Shown: piece after piece, positions 8,709-17,273 of the stretch
How the letters are laid out: each line of letters opens with the position of its first letter
Position numbering within the stretch: the first letter of the stretch is position 1
Source of the DNA: Paragemmobacter amnigenus
GTDB lineage: Bacteria; Pseudomonadota; Alphaproteobacteria; Rhodobacterales; Rhodobacteraceae
DNA: 64,000 nt
Assembly (NCBI RefSeq): GCF_009908265.2
Contig: NZ_JAAATX020000001.1
Location: 408,153-472,152, forward strand
Direction: 5' to 3'
Notes under the pieces: generated by a model
Told to the model about the DNA's origin: nothing
What the model saw: the letters and a program-made list of their open reading frames with translations, nothing else
Databases searched by the model: none
Program-made: the position numbers and the translations under genes

Positions 8709-9233
8709 TCAGGTGGCCTTGGTCACGGCCCCGCGCACCCCGTCCCACGCGCCGGTCTTCAGCGCCAGCCCCAGCACGCGGTCGGGGTTGGTGGGGGGCG
8801 GCATCTCCACCCCGTCCAACCGGTGGAAGCCGAAGCGCGAATAATAGGGCGCATCCCCCACCAGCATGACACGTTCCCAGCCCAGACGCCGCGCTTCGGC
8901 CAGAGATTCGTTGATCAAAAGCCCGCCCAGCCCCTCGCCCTGCCGCGTCGGGTGCACGGCCACGGGCCCCAGCAGCAACGCATCCTGCCCCCCCACCTCG
9001 ACCGGCCAATAGCGGATGGCGGCGGCCAGCGTCCCGTCGCCATCCCGCAGGATCAGGCAGAGCGCGGCCACCGTCGGCACCCCGTCGCGCAACCGGTAGG
9101 AGGACAGCGCCGTGCGGCCGGGCGCGAAGCAGAGGTCATAGAGCGCCTCAACCTCCCACCAGTCCTCTTCGGTTTCCTCTTCCAGACGGTACAAGCGGGC
9201 GGCCTCCGAATCCTCTGGAAACGCCCGTAACAT
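8709..9233 (-). CDS. GNAT family N-acetyltransferase (YhbS-like)
   Basis: A 174-residue acetyl-CoA-dependent acyltransferase. The acetyl-CoA-binding motif A is 'LLLGPVAVHPTRQGEGLGG' with the Q/R-x-x-G-x-G signature, followed by 'YYSRFGFHRL', common in YhbS-like GNATs. The substrate is unknown. It is the first gene of a probable two-gene unit with the EcsC gene and is divergent from the flavin reductase gene. Confidence 0.85.
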   Translation of the reverse strand: MLRAFPEDSEAARLYRLEEETEEDWWEVEALYDLCFAPGRTALSSYRLRDGVPTVAALCLILRDGDGTLAAAIRYWPVEVGGQDALLLGPVAVHPTRQGEGLGGLLINESLAEARRLGWERVMLVGDAPYYSRFGFHRLDGVEMPPPTNPDRVLGLALKTGAWDGVRGAVTKAT

Positions 9234-9278
9234 GCACCTACGACAGGATCAAACCGCCTGACCGGAAAGCCGCCACAG

Positions 9279-9863
9279 ATGTTCTACCGCCCCGCCGAAG
9301 GCCACGGCCTGCCGCACAATCCCTTCAACGCCATCGTGACGCCGCGCCCCATCGGCTGGATTTCCACCCGCGGGCCGCTGGGCGACAATCTGGCGCCCTA
9401 TTCCTTCTTCAACGCCGCCGCCTATACCCCGCCACAGGTAACCTTCGCCTCCACCGGTGCAAAGGATTCGGTGGGCAATGCGCGTGCAAGCGGGGTCTTT
9501 GCCGTGAATGTGGTGGAAGAGGCGATGTTCGCCGCGATGTCCGAGACTTCGGCGGAACTGCCGCAGGGGGTGGACGAATTCGCCCATGCAGGGGTGGCCA
9601 AGGCGGAATGTGCCAGCATCGATTGCCCCCGCGTGGCCGATGCGCCCGCGACGCTGGAATGTCGGGTCATCGACATCATCACCCTGCGCGGGCAGGACAA
9701 TTTTCTCGTGATCGGAGAGGTCACGGGCATCCACCTGCGCGACGACTGTGTACGGGACGGGCGGTTCGACGTGACCGCCTTCACCCCCGTGGCGCGGCTG
9801 GGCTATCGCGACTACACCTTCGTGCGCGAGGTGGTGGCGCTGAAGCGGCCTGACGAGCGGTGA
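9279..9863 (+). CDS. Flavin reductase-like FMN-binding protein
   Basis: A 194-residue protein of the flavin reductase-like domain family. The N-terminus 'NPFNAIVTPRPIGWISTRG' and 'LAPYSFFNAAAYTPP' are characteristic of the FMN-binding split barrel in which NAD(P)H reduces flavin or FMN is held as cofactor. 'VGNARASGVFAVNVV' follows as expected. It may supply reduced flavin to a partner monooxygenase, but no partner is adjacent. It is convergent with the cupin gene at 9891-10469. Confidence 0.85.
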   Translation: MFYRPAEGHGLPHNPFNAIVTPRPIGWISTRGPLGDNLAPYSFFNAAAYTPPQVTFASTGAKDSVGNARASGVFAVNVVEEAMFAAMSETSAELPQGVDEFAHAGVAKAECASIDCPRVADAPATLECRVIDIITLRGQDNFLVIGEVTGIHLRDDCVRDGRFDVTAFTPVARLGYRDYTFVREVVALKRPDER

Positions 9864-9890
9864 TGCGCCGGATGGGCACGATTGCCCGTC

Positions 9891-10469
9891 CTACGATATG
9901 ATCTTCGACTTTGCCGCCAGATCGCCGCCGCGCCAGACATAGGCCGCGACCAGCGGCGCGTCCCCCGTCCGCATGGCATGGGGCATCCATGACGGGTGGC
10001 GGATCGGCTGCCCCGGCGGGACCGGCGCAAAGGGCGCGTCGCCCCGCATCCACTCCGCCGCTCCCGACAGGGGCAGATAGACCTCCTCGGCCTCATGCGC
10101 GTGGGGCGGATAGTCGATCCCCGGCGCAAGGACCAGAAACCCCGCCGCCACGCGGTCGCTGGCAATCGGTCCGCGCAGACCGACCAGTTCTGTCCAGCCA
10201 TAGCCGCGCAGGAACTCCGCCCCGAAATCCCCCGCGCCATAGGTCTGCCCCCAGCGCAGCGCCGCCGCCCCGTCGCGCAAGCCCGCCACAAGCGCGGCAT
10301 GGGACGCGGGGGCCTGTGCTGCCGCACGCTCCAGCACGGCGCAGACGGGCAGCGTCGCAGGCTCTGCCACCCGCGTCACGCGCAGCGCGGGCCAGTCCGC
10401 CAGCGCCTCGCCCGCCCCCGCTGCGGCAAAGGCCGCCCGCAGCCCGAAGGCCAGTTCCACCGCATCCAT
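9891..10469 (-). CDS. dddQ: Cupin, DddQ-type dimethylsulfoniopropionate lyase (probable)
   Basis: A 192-residue single-cupin protein. The motif 'YPPHAHEAEEVYLPLSG' gives His125, Glu129 and Tyr131, with a further His164 in 'SWMPHAM'. This HxxxE-x-Y...H metal set, and the length, match the DMSP lyase DddQ, which cleaves DMSP to dimethyl sulfide and acrylate using a bound metal. The ATG at 10469 was chosen because GGGAGGG lies six bases upstream; the open frame extends 12 codons further without such a site. It is divergent from the MTA phosphorylase gene. No acrylate-using or DMSP transport gene is adjacent. DddL/DddK-like cupins are the alternative. Confidence 0.65.
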   Translation of the reverse strand: MDAVELAFGLRAAFAAAGAGEALADWPALRVTRVAEPATLPVCAVLERAAAQAPASHAALVAGLRDGAAALRWGQTYGAGDFGAEFLRGYGWTELVGLRGPIASDRVAAGFLVLAPGIDYPPHAHEAEEVYLPLSGAAEWMRGDAPFAPVPPGQPIRHPSWMPHAMRTGDAPLVAAYVWRGGDLAAKSKIIS

Positions 10470-10587
10470 CCGCGCCCTCCCAGTTGCCCTGCGCCAGTTG
10501 ACCACAGGCGCGGCACGGGATCATCCCCCTTTCCTGCCCGTCCCGCCTTGCCTAAGCTGCACTGCGGCGTAACGAGGGGGGCGGCAG

Positions 10588-11460
10588 ATGCAGACCATGA
10601 TCGGGGTGATCGGCGGCTCGGGCGTCTACCAGATCGACGGGCTGGAAGGCGCGGCATGGAGGCGCGTCGACACGCCCTGGGGCGCGCCCTCGGACGAGGT
10701 GCTGACCGGCCGTCTGGGCGGTGTCGCCATGGCCTTCCTTCCCCGCCACGGGCGCGGCCATGTCCATGCCCCCTCGGACGTGCCCTATCGCGCCAATATC
10801 GACGCGCTGAAACGGCTGGGCTGCAGCGATGTCATCGCCGTCTCGGCCGTGGGGTCCCTGCGCGAGGATTTCCGGCCCGGCGATTTCGTGCTGGTGGACC
10901 AATATATCGACCGCACCTTCGCCCGCCCCAAATCCTTTTTCGGGTCGGGCTGCGTGGCGCATGTGGGCTTTTCGCACCCGACCTGCCCGCGCCTGTCCGA
11001 CGCCTGCGTGCAGGCCGCGCGGGCCGCAGGCGTGACGGTACATGACAGCGCCACCTATCTGGCGATGGAGGGGCCGCAATTCTCCACCCTCGCCGAATCC
11101 CGCCTTTATCGGTCGTGGGGGGCGGATGTGATCGGGATGACGGGGATGCCCGAGGCCAAACTCGCCCGCGAGGCAGAGCTTTGCTATGCCTCGGTCGCGA
11201 TGGTGACGGATTACGACTGCTGGCATCCGGGGCATGATGCGGTGGATGTGGCCGCCGTGATCCGCACGCTGACCGCCAATGCGGGCAATGCGCGGGCGCT
11301 GGTGGCGGGGCTGCCCGCACGGCTGGGCGCGGGGCGCGCGCCCTGCCCGCATGGCTGCGACCGCGCGCTAGAGACGGCGGTGATGACCGCCCCCGACAAG
11401 CGCGATCCGGCCCTGCTCGCGCGGCTGGATGCCGTGGCCGGGCGCGTGCTGGGAAGGTAG
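10588..11460 (+). CDS. mtnP: S-methyl-5'-thioadenosine phosphorylase
   Basis: A 290-residue enzyme that cleaves methylthioadenosine with phosphate to adenine and methylthioribose-1-phosphate. 'VIGGSGVYQIDGL' at the start, 'FLPRHGRGH', 'MEGPQFSTLAESRLY' and 'VIGMTGMPEAKLAREAELCYA' are classic MTAP/PNP-family segments; the last discriminates MTAP from inosine phosphorylase. GAGGGGGG precedes the ATG. The apt gene nearby would recover the released adenine, so the pair makes biological sense although a peptidase gene lies between them. Confidence 0.95.
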   Translation: MQTMIGVIGGSGVYQIDGLEGAAWRRVDTPWGAPSDEVLTGRLGGVAMAFLPRHGRGHVHAPSDVPYRANIDALKRLGCSDVIAVSAVGSLREDFRPGDFVLVDQYIDRTFARPKSFFGSGCVAHVGFSHPTCPRLSDACVQAARAAGVTVHDSATYLAMEGPQFSTLAESRLYRSWGADVIGMTGMPEAKLAREAELCYASVAMVTDYDCWHPGHDAVDVAAVIRTLTANAGNARALVAGLPARLGAGRAPCPHGCDRALETAVMTAPDKRDPALLARLDAVAGRVLGR

Positions 11461-11532
11461 GGCGCGCGCCCGCCCAACCCTTCCTTAACCCGCGGCAGGG
11501 GCAATGGGGCTTTCCCCTGCCGGAGTTTGCCC

Positions 11533-12357
11533 ATGCGCGCCGACCATATCCGCCTTCTCCACAGCCGCCTTTCGGCATCGGGCCATGATCTTGGTCCCGA
11601 CGTGGGGCGCCTGACCCCTGCCCTGTCGCGCGCGGTCGCTGCGGCCCTGCCGTCCCATGCGCCGCCGGCAGACTGGCAGGGCTGGCCCGCCACACGGCAG
11701 GCGGTGGCGCTCCTGCAGGCGCTCGCCCGCGCCGAGGGGGTGGAGGCAGGCCCGCTCGACGGATGGTGGGGCCCGCAGACCGCCCATGCCGCCGCGGCCA
11801 TGCTGGCGCGCGACAGCACCGGCCACCTGCCCGACTGGCGCGACATCACGCCCGCCACCGCAAACCCCAACGGCTGGCCCGCCGAAAGCGGCGTCACCGC
11901 CTTCTACGGCCCGCACGGCACCCCCGACGGCCCGCGCCCGCCGCTGGTGCAGGTGCCCTCTCCCTGGACCTTCCGCATCGCGTGGAACCTGTCGCAGACG
12001 CGCAGCTTCCTCTGGGCGCATGAACGCACCGCCCCTTCGGTCGCCCGCATCCTGTCGCGCATCCACCACCATTACGGCGAGGCGCGCATCCGCGAGCTGC
12101 GGCTGGATATCTTTTCGGGCGATTACATGCCGCGCCTGATGCGGGGCAGCCGGACGCGGTGGTCGATGCACAGCTGGGGCATCGCCTATGACTTCGACGA
12201 CAGCCGGAACCGCCTGCACTGGGGCGCCGACCGCGCCCGCCTCGCCCAGCCCGAATATCGCCCCTTCTGGGAGATATGGGAGGCCGAAGGCTGGGTCTCG
12301 CTCGGCCGGACGAAGAATTACGACTGGATGCATGTGCAGGCGGCAAGACCGGACTGA
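11533..12357 (+). CDS. M15 family peptidase (D,D-carboxypeptidase-like) with N-terminal helical region
   Basis: A 274-residue protein. The C-terminal third carries 'MHSWGIAYDFDDSRNRLHW' and 'NYDWMHVQAAR', the zinc-ligand HxxxxxxD...H pattern of VanY/M15 peptidases that trim peptidoglycan stem peptides. The N-terminal region contains a possible peptidoglycan-binding-like segment ('AEGVEAGPLDGWWGPQTAHAA'). No signal peptide is visible, so export is uncertain; phage-like endolysins of this class also lack one. An in-frame TTG lies six bases upstream, but GGAG is well spaced for the ATG at 11533. Confidence 0.75.
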   Translation: MRADHIRLLHSRLSASGHDLGPDVGRLTPALSRAVAAALPSHAPPADWQGWPATRQAVALLQALARAEGVEAGPLDGWWGPQTAHAAAAMLARDSTGHLPDWRDITPATANPNGWPAESGVTAFYGPHGTPDGPRPPLVQVPSPWTFRIAWNLSQTRSFLWAHERTAPSVARILSRIHHHYGEARIRELRLDIFSGDYMPRLMRGSRTRWSMHSWGIAYDFDDSRNRLHWGADRARLAQPEYRPFWEIWEAEGWVSLGRTKNYDWMHVQAARPD

Positions 12358-12471
12358 CCCCTTCCCCGCGCTGCGGCGGGCAGATGCGCGCCGTCGCGGC
12401 GCGACCGGCCCCTCTCGACGCCTGCCGCATGGCCCGTTACACCCTATGCCGAAGCAACCGCAGGGATCGCC

Positions 12472-13005
12472 ATGGCCAAGACCGTCAAGGATTACATCCG
12501 CACCATCGTCGACTTCCCGCACGAGGGCATCCTGTTCCGCGACGTGACCACCCTCTTTGCCGATCCGCGCGGGTTCCGCATGTGCGTGGACCAGCTTCTC
12601 GCCCCCTATGCGGGAATGCGCATCGACAAGGTCGCGGGGCTCGAGGCCCGGGGCTTCATCCTTGGCGGGGCGGTGGCGCACCAGCTGTCGACCGGCTTCA
12701 TCCCGATCCGCAAGAAGGGCAAGCTGCCCGGTGCCACGATTTCCGAAAGTTACAAGCTCGAATATGGCGAGGCGACGGTCGAGGTGCATGACGACGCCAT
12801 CCAGCCGGGGGAAAAGGTGCTGCTGGTCGATGACCTCCTGGCCACGGGCGGCACGGCCGAGGCGGGGATCAAGCTGATCGAACGGCTGGGCGCGCAGGTC
12901 GTGGGCTGCGCCTTCGTGGTGGACCTGCCCGATCTGGGGGGACGCCGCAAGCTTCAGTCGATGGGGATGGACGTCCACGCCCTCTGCGCCTTCGAGGGGC
13001 TGTAA
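12472..13005 (+). CDS. apt: Adenine phosphoribosyltransferase
   Basis: A 177-residue purine salvage enzyme making AMP from adenine and PRPP. The PRPP loop '[14 protein letters not shown]' is intact, as are '[16 protein letters not shown]' and the N-terminal '[17 protein letters not shown]' of bacterial Apt. It lies near mtnP, which releases adenine. A strong terminator follows 94 bases later. Confidence 0.97.
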   Translation: MAKTVKDYIRTIVDFPHEGILFRDVTTLFADPRGFRMCVDQLLAPYAGMRIDKVAGLEARGFILGGAVAHQLSTGFIPIRKKGKLPGATISESYKLEYGEATVEVHDDAIQPGEKVLLVDDLLATGGTAEAGIKLIERLGAQVVGCAFVVDLPDLGGRRKLQSMGMDVHALCAFEGL

Positions 13006-13098
13006 ACCCTGTCTTAACACCTTCCCGCTACGACTCGGGGGCAGTCGGGGGCACCCATTCCCGATGCTTGCTGCTTGCAGGGAAGGTTTCCCACCCCG

Positions 13099-13130
13099 CC
13101 CCGCCGGTTCACCCCGGCGGGGTTTTTCCT
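13099..13130 (+). terminator. Rho-independent terminator after apt
   Basis: CCCCGCCGG (13099-13107) pairs with CCGGCGGGG (13114-13122) over TTCACC and is followed by TTTTTCCTTTT. It separates apt from the chromate transporter gene. Confidence 0.92.
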
Positions 13131-13155
13131 TTTGCGCCGAAGCAGGGCACCGTCA

Positions 13156-13184
13156 TTGCCCTGACACGGGCCGCAGGCTAGGTC
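13156..13184 (+). promoter_or_regulatory. Candidate chrA promoter
   Basis: TTGCCC (13156-13161) and TAGGTC (13179-13184) are 17 bases apart. The -10 box ends only eight bases before the ATG at 13192, so transcription would start at or next to the start codon. No ribosome-binding site is visible. Confidence 0.35.
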
Positions 13185-13191
13185 TGCACGC

Positions 13192-14460
13192 ATGACATCC
13201 TTCCGCGACCTGTTCCGCACCTTCGGCAAGATCGGCCTGCTGTCCTTTGGCGGGCCGGCGGCGCAGATCGCGCTGATGCACCGCGTGCTGGTGGACGAAC
13301 GCAAATGGCTGACCGAGAAGGACTATCTCTCGGCCCTGTCCTTCTGCATGCTCCTTCCGGGCCCCGAGGCGATGCAGCTTGCCACATGGTCGGGCTGGCG
13401 GCTGCGCGGCACGGCGGGGGGGCTGATTGCGGGGTTGCTCTTCGTGCTGCCCGGGGCTGCGGTGGTGCTGGCGCTGGCCGCGATCTACGCGGCCTTCGGC
13501 AGCGTGCCGCTAATACAGGCGCTGTTCATGGGCGTGCAGGCCGCCGTGGCCGTGATCGTGATCGAGGCGCTTTTGCGCGTGGGCAAGCGCGCGCTCAAGG
13601 GGCGGGCGGCGCTGGTGATCGCGGCGCTGGCCTTTGCCGCGCTCTTCTTACTCGACGCGCCCTTCCCGCTGGTGATCCTTGCGGCGGGCCTCTGGGGCTT
13701 TGCCACCGCGCGCGAGGCGGCGGGCGATCTGCCCGCGCCCCCGCGCGCCGCCCATACCGCGCGCACGGTTGCCATCTGGTCCGTGGTCTGGCTTGCCCCG
13801 CTGGGCCTGCTCTGGCTGGCCGAAGGCGGGCTTCTGGCCGAGATCGGCACCTTCTTTGCCAAGCTTGCCATCCTGACCTTCGGCGGCGCCTATGCGGTGC
13901 TGGCATGGATGGCGCAGGCGGTGATCGAGGAAAAGGGATGGCTCACCCTGCGGCAAATGATGGACGGGCTGGGACTGGCCGAGACGACGCCGGGGCCGCT
14001 GATCCTCGTGACGGAATTCGTGGGCTATGTGGCTGCGCACCGTCAGGGGGGCTGGCTCATGGGTCTGGCGGGGGCGGCGGTGACGCTCTGGGTCACTTTC
14101 GTGCCGTCCTTCCTGATGATCTTCGCGGGCGCGCCGTGGATCGCGCGCATCACGGCCGATCCGCGCCTTGCAGGGGCGCTTTCTGCCATCATGGCCGCCG
14201 TGGTGGGGGTGATCGCCAACCTATCGGTCTGGTTCGCGGCGCATGTCTTCTTTGCCGAGGTCGGGCGCGACAGCTATGGCCCGCTGCACCTTCTGACCCC
14301 GGACCTGTCCAGCCTCCGCCCCGACCTTGCCGCGCTGGCGCTGCTGGCGGGCTGGCTCCTGCTGCGGCGGCACTGGCCGCTGCCGCTGGTGCTGGCGCTC
14401 TGCGCGGCGGGGGGGCTTGGGCTGCATTTCCTCCTCCCCGCCATTCCGGCGGCATCCTGA
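13192..14460 (+). CDS. chrA: Chromate transporter ChrA (two-domain form)
   Basis: A 422-residue inner-membrane protein of the CHR family, which exports chromate using the proton motive force. Two homologous halves are visible: 'FGKIGLLSFGGPAAQIALMH' (about residues 11-30) and 'FFAKLAILTFGGAYAVLAWM' (about 220-240), each starting a CHR domain with the PGP motif ('LPGPEAMQLA', 'TTPGPLILVTEFVGY'). About ten to twelve membrane segments are expected. It is the long-chain form. The natural substrate in cells not exposed to chromate is uncertain. Confidence 0.93.
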   Translation: MTSFRDLFRTFGKIGLLSFGGPAAQIALMHRVLVDERKWLTEKDYLSALSFCMLLPGPEAMQLATWSGWRLRGTAGGLIAGLLFVLPGAAVVLALAAIYAAFGSVPLIQALFMGVQAAVAVIVIEALLRVGKRALKGRAALVIAALAFAALFLLDAPFPLVILAAGLWGFATAREAAGDLPAPPRAAHTARTVAIWSVVWLAPLGLLWLAEGGLLAEIGTFFAKLAILTFGGAYAVLAWMAQAVIEEKGWLTLRQMMDGLGLAETTPGPLILVTEFVGYVAAHRQGGWLMGLAGAAVTLWVTFVPSFLMIFAGAPWIARITADPRLAGALSAIMAAVVGVIANLSVWFAAHVFFAEVGRDSYGPLHLLTPDLSSLRPDLAALALLAGWLLLRRHWPLPLVLALCAAGGLGLHFLLPAIPAAS

Positions 14461-14545
14461 CGCAAAGGAACAGATAGCGCCGTGCCCCCCTTTCCTTCGG
14501 GCCCGAATCCCCCGTAAATGGGACCACCACCGGAAAGGACAGCGC

Positions 14546-15010
14546 ATGGCCCGCTCCATCGACTACGGCAATCTGATGCATCGGGCGATGCGGGGGCTGA
14601 TCCAGACCGTCCTGCGCGACGTGGCGCAGAACGGCCTGCCCGGCGCGCACCATTTCTTCATCACCTTCGACACCACCCATCCGGGCGTTGCCATCGCGGA
14701 CTGGCTGAAATCGCGCTACCCGACCGAAATGACGGTGGTCATCCAGCACTGGTTCGAGAATCTCGAGGTCACCGACGACCAGTTCTCGGTCACGCTGAAC
14801 TTCGGCAACCAGCCCGAGCCGCTGGTCATTCCCTTCGATGCCGTCCGCACCTTCGTCGATCCGTCGGTCGAGTTCGGGCTGCGCTTCGAAACCCATGACG
14901 ACAGCGACGATGACGAGGACGAGGACGAGGGCGACGATGACGGCGACGACGACCCGCCGCCCCAGCACGACGCGCAGATCGTCAGTCTCGACAAGTTCCG
15001 CAAGCACTGA
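14546..15010 (+). CDS. sspB: SspB family ClpXP adaptor (alphaproteobacterial type)
   Basis: A 154-residue adaptor that delivers ssrA-tagged and other substrates to the ClpXP protease. The substrate-binding domain starts 'SIDYGNLMHRAMRGLIQTVL', typical for alpha-SspB. A strongly acidic linker (about residues 113-140, mostly D/E) is followed by the tail 'QIVSLDKFRKH', the ClpX-docking XB-type motif. The ATG at 14546 is preceded by a GGAAAGGAC site. It stands alone between chrA and fumC. Confidence 0.93.
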   Translation: MARSIDYGNLMHRAMRGLIQTVLRDVAQNGLPGAHHFFITFDTTHPGVAIADWLKSRYPTEMTVVIQHWFENLEVTDDQFSVTLNFGNQPEPLVIPFDAVRTFVDPSVEFGLRFETHDDSDDDEDEDEGDDDGDDDPPPQHDAQIVSLDKFRKH

Positions 15011-15106
15011 CCGCGCGGCCGCCCGCGACGGTATGCGACGGTATGCCAATTGATTTTGCCGCCGCCGCCCGCTAAGGCGGGCCAAGCGAAATCAGGAGGC
15101 TTGCGA

Positions 15107-16501
15107 ATGTCCGCCACCCGCACCGAAACCGACAGCTTTGGCCCGCTGGAAGTTCCCGCCGACAAGTATTGGGGCGCGCAGACGCAACGCTCCATCATCA
15201 ACTTCCCCATCGGCTGGGAACGCCAGCCCGTCGCCATCATCCGCGCGCTGGGGGTCATCAAGAAGGCCTGCGCTCTGGTCAATATCGATCAGGGCGACAT
15301 CGCGCCGGAACTGGGCCGCGCCATCGCGGCGGCGGCGCAGGAAGTGATCGACGGCCGCTTCGACGACAACTTCCCGCTGGTCGTCTGGCAGACCGGATCG
15401 GGCACGCAGTCCAACATGAACGCCAACGAGGTCATCTCGAACCGCGCGATCGAGATGCTGGGCGGCGTGATGGGATCGAAAAAGCCCGTCCACCCGAACG
15501 ACCATGTCAACATGGGGCAGTCGTCGAACGACACCTTCCCCACCGCGATGCATGTCGCCATCGGCATGATGGCGCGCGACGTGCTGCTGCCGGGGCTGGA
15601 GAAGCTCTCCAAGGCGCTTTGGGCGAAGTCGCATGAATTCAAGGACATCATCAAGATCGGCCGCACCCATACGCAGGATGCGACACCCCTGACGCTGGGT
15701 CAGGAATTCTCGGGCTACGCCACGCAGGTCGACAAGGGTATCGCGCGGGTCAAGGCCTGTCTGCCCGACATCTATGAACTGGCGCAGGGCGGCACCGCCG
15801 TCGGCACAGGCCTGAACACCCGTGTGGGCTGGGACACCCGCGTCGCGGCCCGCATTGCAGAAATCACGGACCTCCCCTTCGTCACCGCCCCGAACAAGTT
15901 CGAGGCTCTGGCCGCCCATGACGCGATGGTCATGTTCTCCGGCGCGCTGAAAACGGTGGCCGCAGCACTGTTCAAGATCGCCAACGACCTGCGCCTTCTG
16001 GGCTCCGGCCCCCGCTCGGGTCTGGGCGAGCTGATCCTGCCCGAAAACGAACCCGGCTCCTCGATCATGCCCGGCAAGGTGAACCCGACGCAGGCCGAGG
16101 CGCTGACCATGGTCTGCGCCCATGTCATGGGCAATGACGCCGCCGTGGGCTTTGCCGGATCGCAGGGCCATTTCGAACTGAACGTCTACAACCCCATGAT
16201 GTCCTACAACGTGCTGCAATCCATGCAGCTACTGGGCGATGCGGCGGGCAGCTTCACCGACAACATGGTGGTGGGCACGCAGGTCAATACGGCCCGCATC
16301 GACAAGCTGATGAAGGAATCGCTGATGCTGGTCACGGCGCTGGCGCCCACCATCGGCTATGACAACGCCACCAAGGTCGCCAAGACCGCCCACAAGAACG
16401 GCACGACCCTGAAGGAAGAGGCGATCGCCCTTGGCTTCGTCGATGCCGAAACCTTCGACCGTGTCGTGCGGCCCGAGGACATGATCGGCCCGAAGGGGTA
16501 A
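15107..16501 (+). CDS. fumC: Class II fumarate hydratase
   Basis: A 464-residue TCA-cycle enzyme converting fumarate to malate without an iron-sulfur cluster. The class signature '[13 protein letters not shown]' and '[14 protein letters not shown]' are intact, as is '[20 protein letters not shown]'. AGGAGG lies at good distance before the ATG at 15107. It leads a cluster of three small genes, beginning two bases after its stop codon. Confidence 0.97.
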   Translation: MSATRTETDSFGPLEVPADKYWGAQTQRSIINFPIGWERQPVAIIRALGVIKKACALVNIDQGDIAPELGRAIAAAAQEVIDGRFDDNFPLVVWQTGSGTQSNMNANEVISNRAIEMLGGVMGSKKPVHPNDHVNMGQSSNDTFPTAMHVAIGMMARDVLLPGLEKLSKALWAKSHEFKDIIKIGRTHTQDATPLTLGQEFSGYATQVDKGIARVKACLPDIYELAQGGTAVGTGLNTRVGWDTRVAARIAEITDLPFVTAPNKFEALAAHDAMVMFSGALKTVAAALFKIANDLRLLGSGPRSGLGELILPENEPGSSIMPGKVNPTQAEALTMVCAHVMGNDAAVGFAGSQGHFELNVYNPMMSYNVLQSMQLLGDAAGSFTDNMVVGTQVNTARIDKLMKESLMLVTALAPTIGYDNATKVAKTAHKNGTTLKEEAIALGFVDAETFDRVVRPEDMIGPKG

Positions 16502-16503
16502 GG

Positions 16504-16680
16504 ATGGCCGAGATCGTCAACCTGCGCGCAAAACGGAAAGAAGCGGCCCGCAAGGCCGCCCGCGCCAAGGGCGACGAGAACGCCGCTAAGTTCGGCCGGA
16601 GCAAGGCGGAACGCGAGCTGGAACAGGCGCGGGCGGAAAAGGCCGCCCGCGACCTTGACGCGCACCGGCGCGACGAATGA
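16504..16680 (+). CDS. DUF4169-like small basic protein
   Basis: A 58-residue protein starting MAEIVNLRAKRKEAARKAAR and consisting of one long charged, Lys/Arg/Glu/Ala-rich helix. The composition and start are those of the DUF4169 family of Rhodobacterales, with no known function. It begins two bases after the fumC stop codon, and its TGA overlaps the ATG of the ribbon-helix-helix gene, so translational coupling is likely. Confidence 0.75.
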   Translation: MAEIVNLRAKRKEAARKAARAKGDENAAKFGRSKAERELEQARAEKAARDLDAHRRDE

Positions 16681-16892
16681 CCGCCCGCCCCGTCAAGCAC
16701 TCGCTCACCCTGCGCGGGCACCGCACCAGCGTCAGCCTCGAAGAGGAGTTCTGGCAGGCCTTCCGCGCCATCGCCATGGAGCGCGGCCTGACGCTGAACC
16801 AGTTGGCGGTCGAGGTGGACGAGGCGCGCGACGGCGATGTGGGACTTGCCTCGGCGATCCGCGTCTACGTGCTGCGGCGGTATCGCGGTTAA
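16677..16892 (+). CDS. Ribbon-helix-helix domain protein (RHH_4 type)
   Basis: A 71-residue protein. 'VKHSLTLRGHRTSVSLEEEF' gives the DNA-contacting strand and helix 1; 'ERGLTLNQLAVEVDEARD' gives helix 2. This matches the RHH_4 family of small alphaproteobacterial proteins. It overlaps the preceding gene by four bases (ATGA). Target unknown. It could autoregulate this cluster or act elsewhere. Confidence 0.8.
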   Translation: MTARPVKHSLTLRGHRTSVSLEEEFWQAFRAIAMERGLTLNQLAVEVDEARDGDVGLASAIRVYVLRRYRG

Positions 16893-16926
16893 CCGGGCGT
16901 TTACCCCTCTGCGGCAGGCTTCCGGG

Positions 16927-17157
16927 ATGAGCCGCAATCTTCTGCCCTACACGACCGAGGGATGGATCGCCCATCTCTTCAACTCGCAGGCCGCGCGGGA
17001 CGGCGGGGTCATCCGGCGTCAGGTCCGCGATGTGGAACGCTATGTGGGCCGCGAGGTGTTTCTGGCCGAAATGCGTCGGCGGGGCTTTGCGGTGCTGGAG
17101 AATGCGGGCCAGTTCATCATCATCTGCAATCAGGAACCGATCCGCCGCGTCCTGTAG
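16927..17157 (+). CDS. Conserved hypothetical protein, 76 residues
   Basis: Starts MSRNLLPYTTEGWIAHLFNS and is a soluble alpha/beta protein with 'RRQVRDVERYVGREVFLAEM'. Similar short proteins occur in roseobacters, sometimes annotated as phosphoribosylanthranilate isomerase, but it is far too short for a TrpF barrel and no TrpF motif is seen. It follows the RHH gene by 34 bases. The last base of its stop codon is the first base of a palindromic repeat cluster. Confidence 0.65.
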   Translation: MSRNLLPYTTEGWIAHLFNSQAARDGGVIRRQVRDVERYVGREVFLAEMRRRGFAVLENAGQFIIICNQEPIRRVL

Positions 17158-17273
17158 CGATTTCTGACGCAGAAATCGCAGCGGAATTTGACGCAAATTC
17201 CGCCAACAGCCGTCGCGCCCGGGACCCGATTTCTGCGTGCAGAAATCGTCGCGAAATCTGCGTCAGATTTCGC
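17157..17273. repeat. Cluster of four hairpins (GATTTCTG / GGAATTTG family)
   Basis: Four hairpins follow each other: 17157-17179 (GCGATTTCTG arms, ACG loop), 17181-17203 (GCGGAATTTG arms, ACG loop), 17227-17248 (CGATTTCTGC arms, GT loop) and 17251-17273 (GCGAAATCTG arms, CGT loop). The loop orientation flips between the first and second pair, so the cluster is itself inverted. It fills the gap between two convergent genes, and the P450 stop codon lies in the last hairpin. A related cluster is at 24213-24324. Confidence 0.85.

Noticed and set aside
13018..13130. A small RNA gene between apt and chrA
   Set aside because: The terminator is strong, but there is no convincing promoter of its own; it is more simply the end of the apt transcript.
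16927..17157. Phosphoribosylanthranilate isomerase
   Set aside because: 76 residues cannot form the TrpF barrel and no active-site motif is present.
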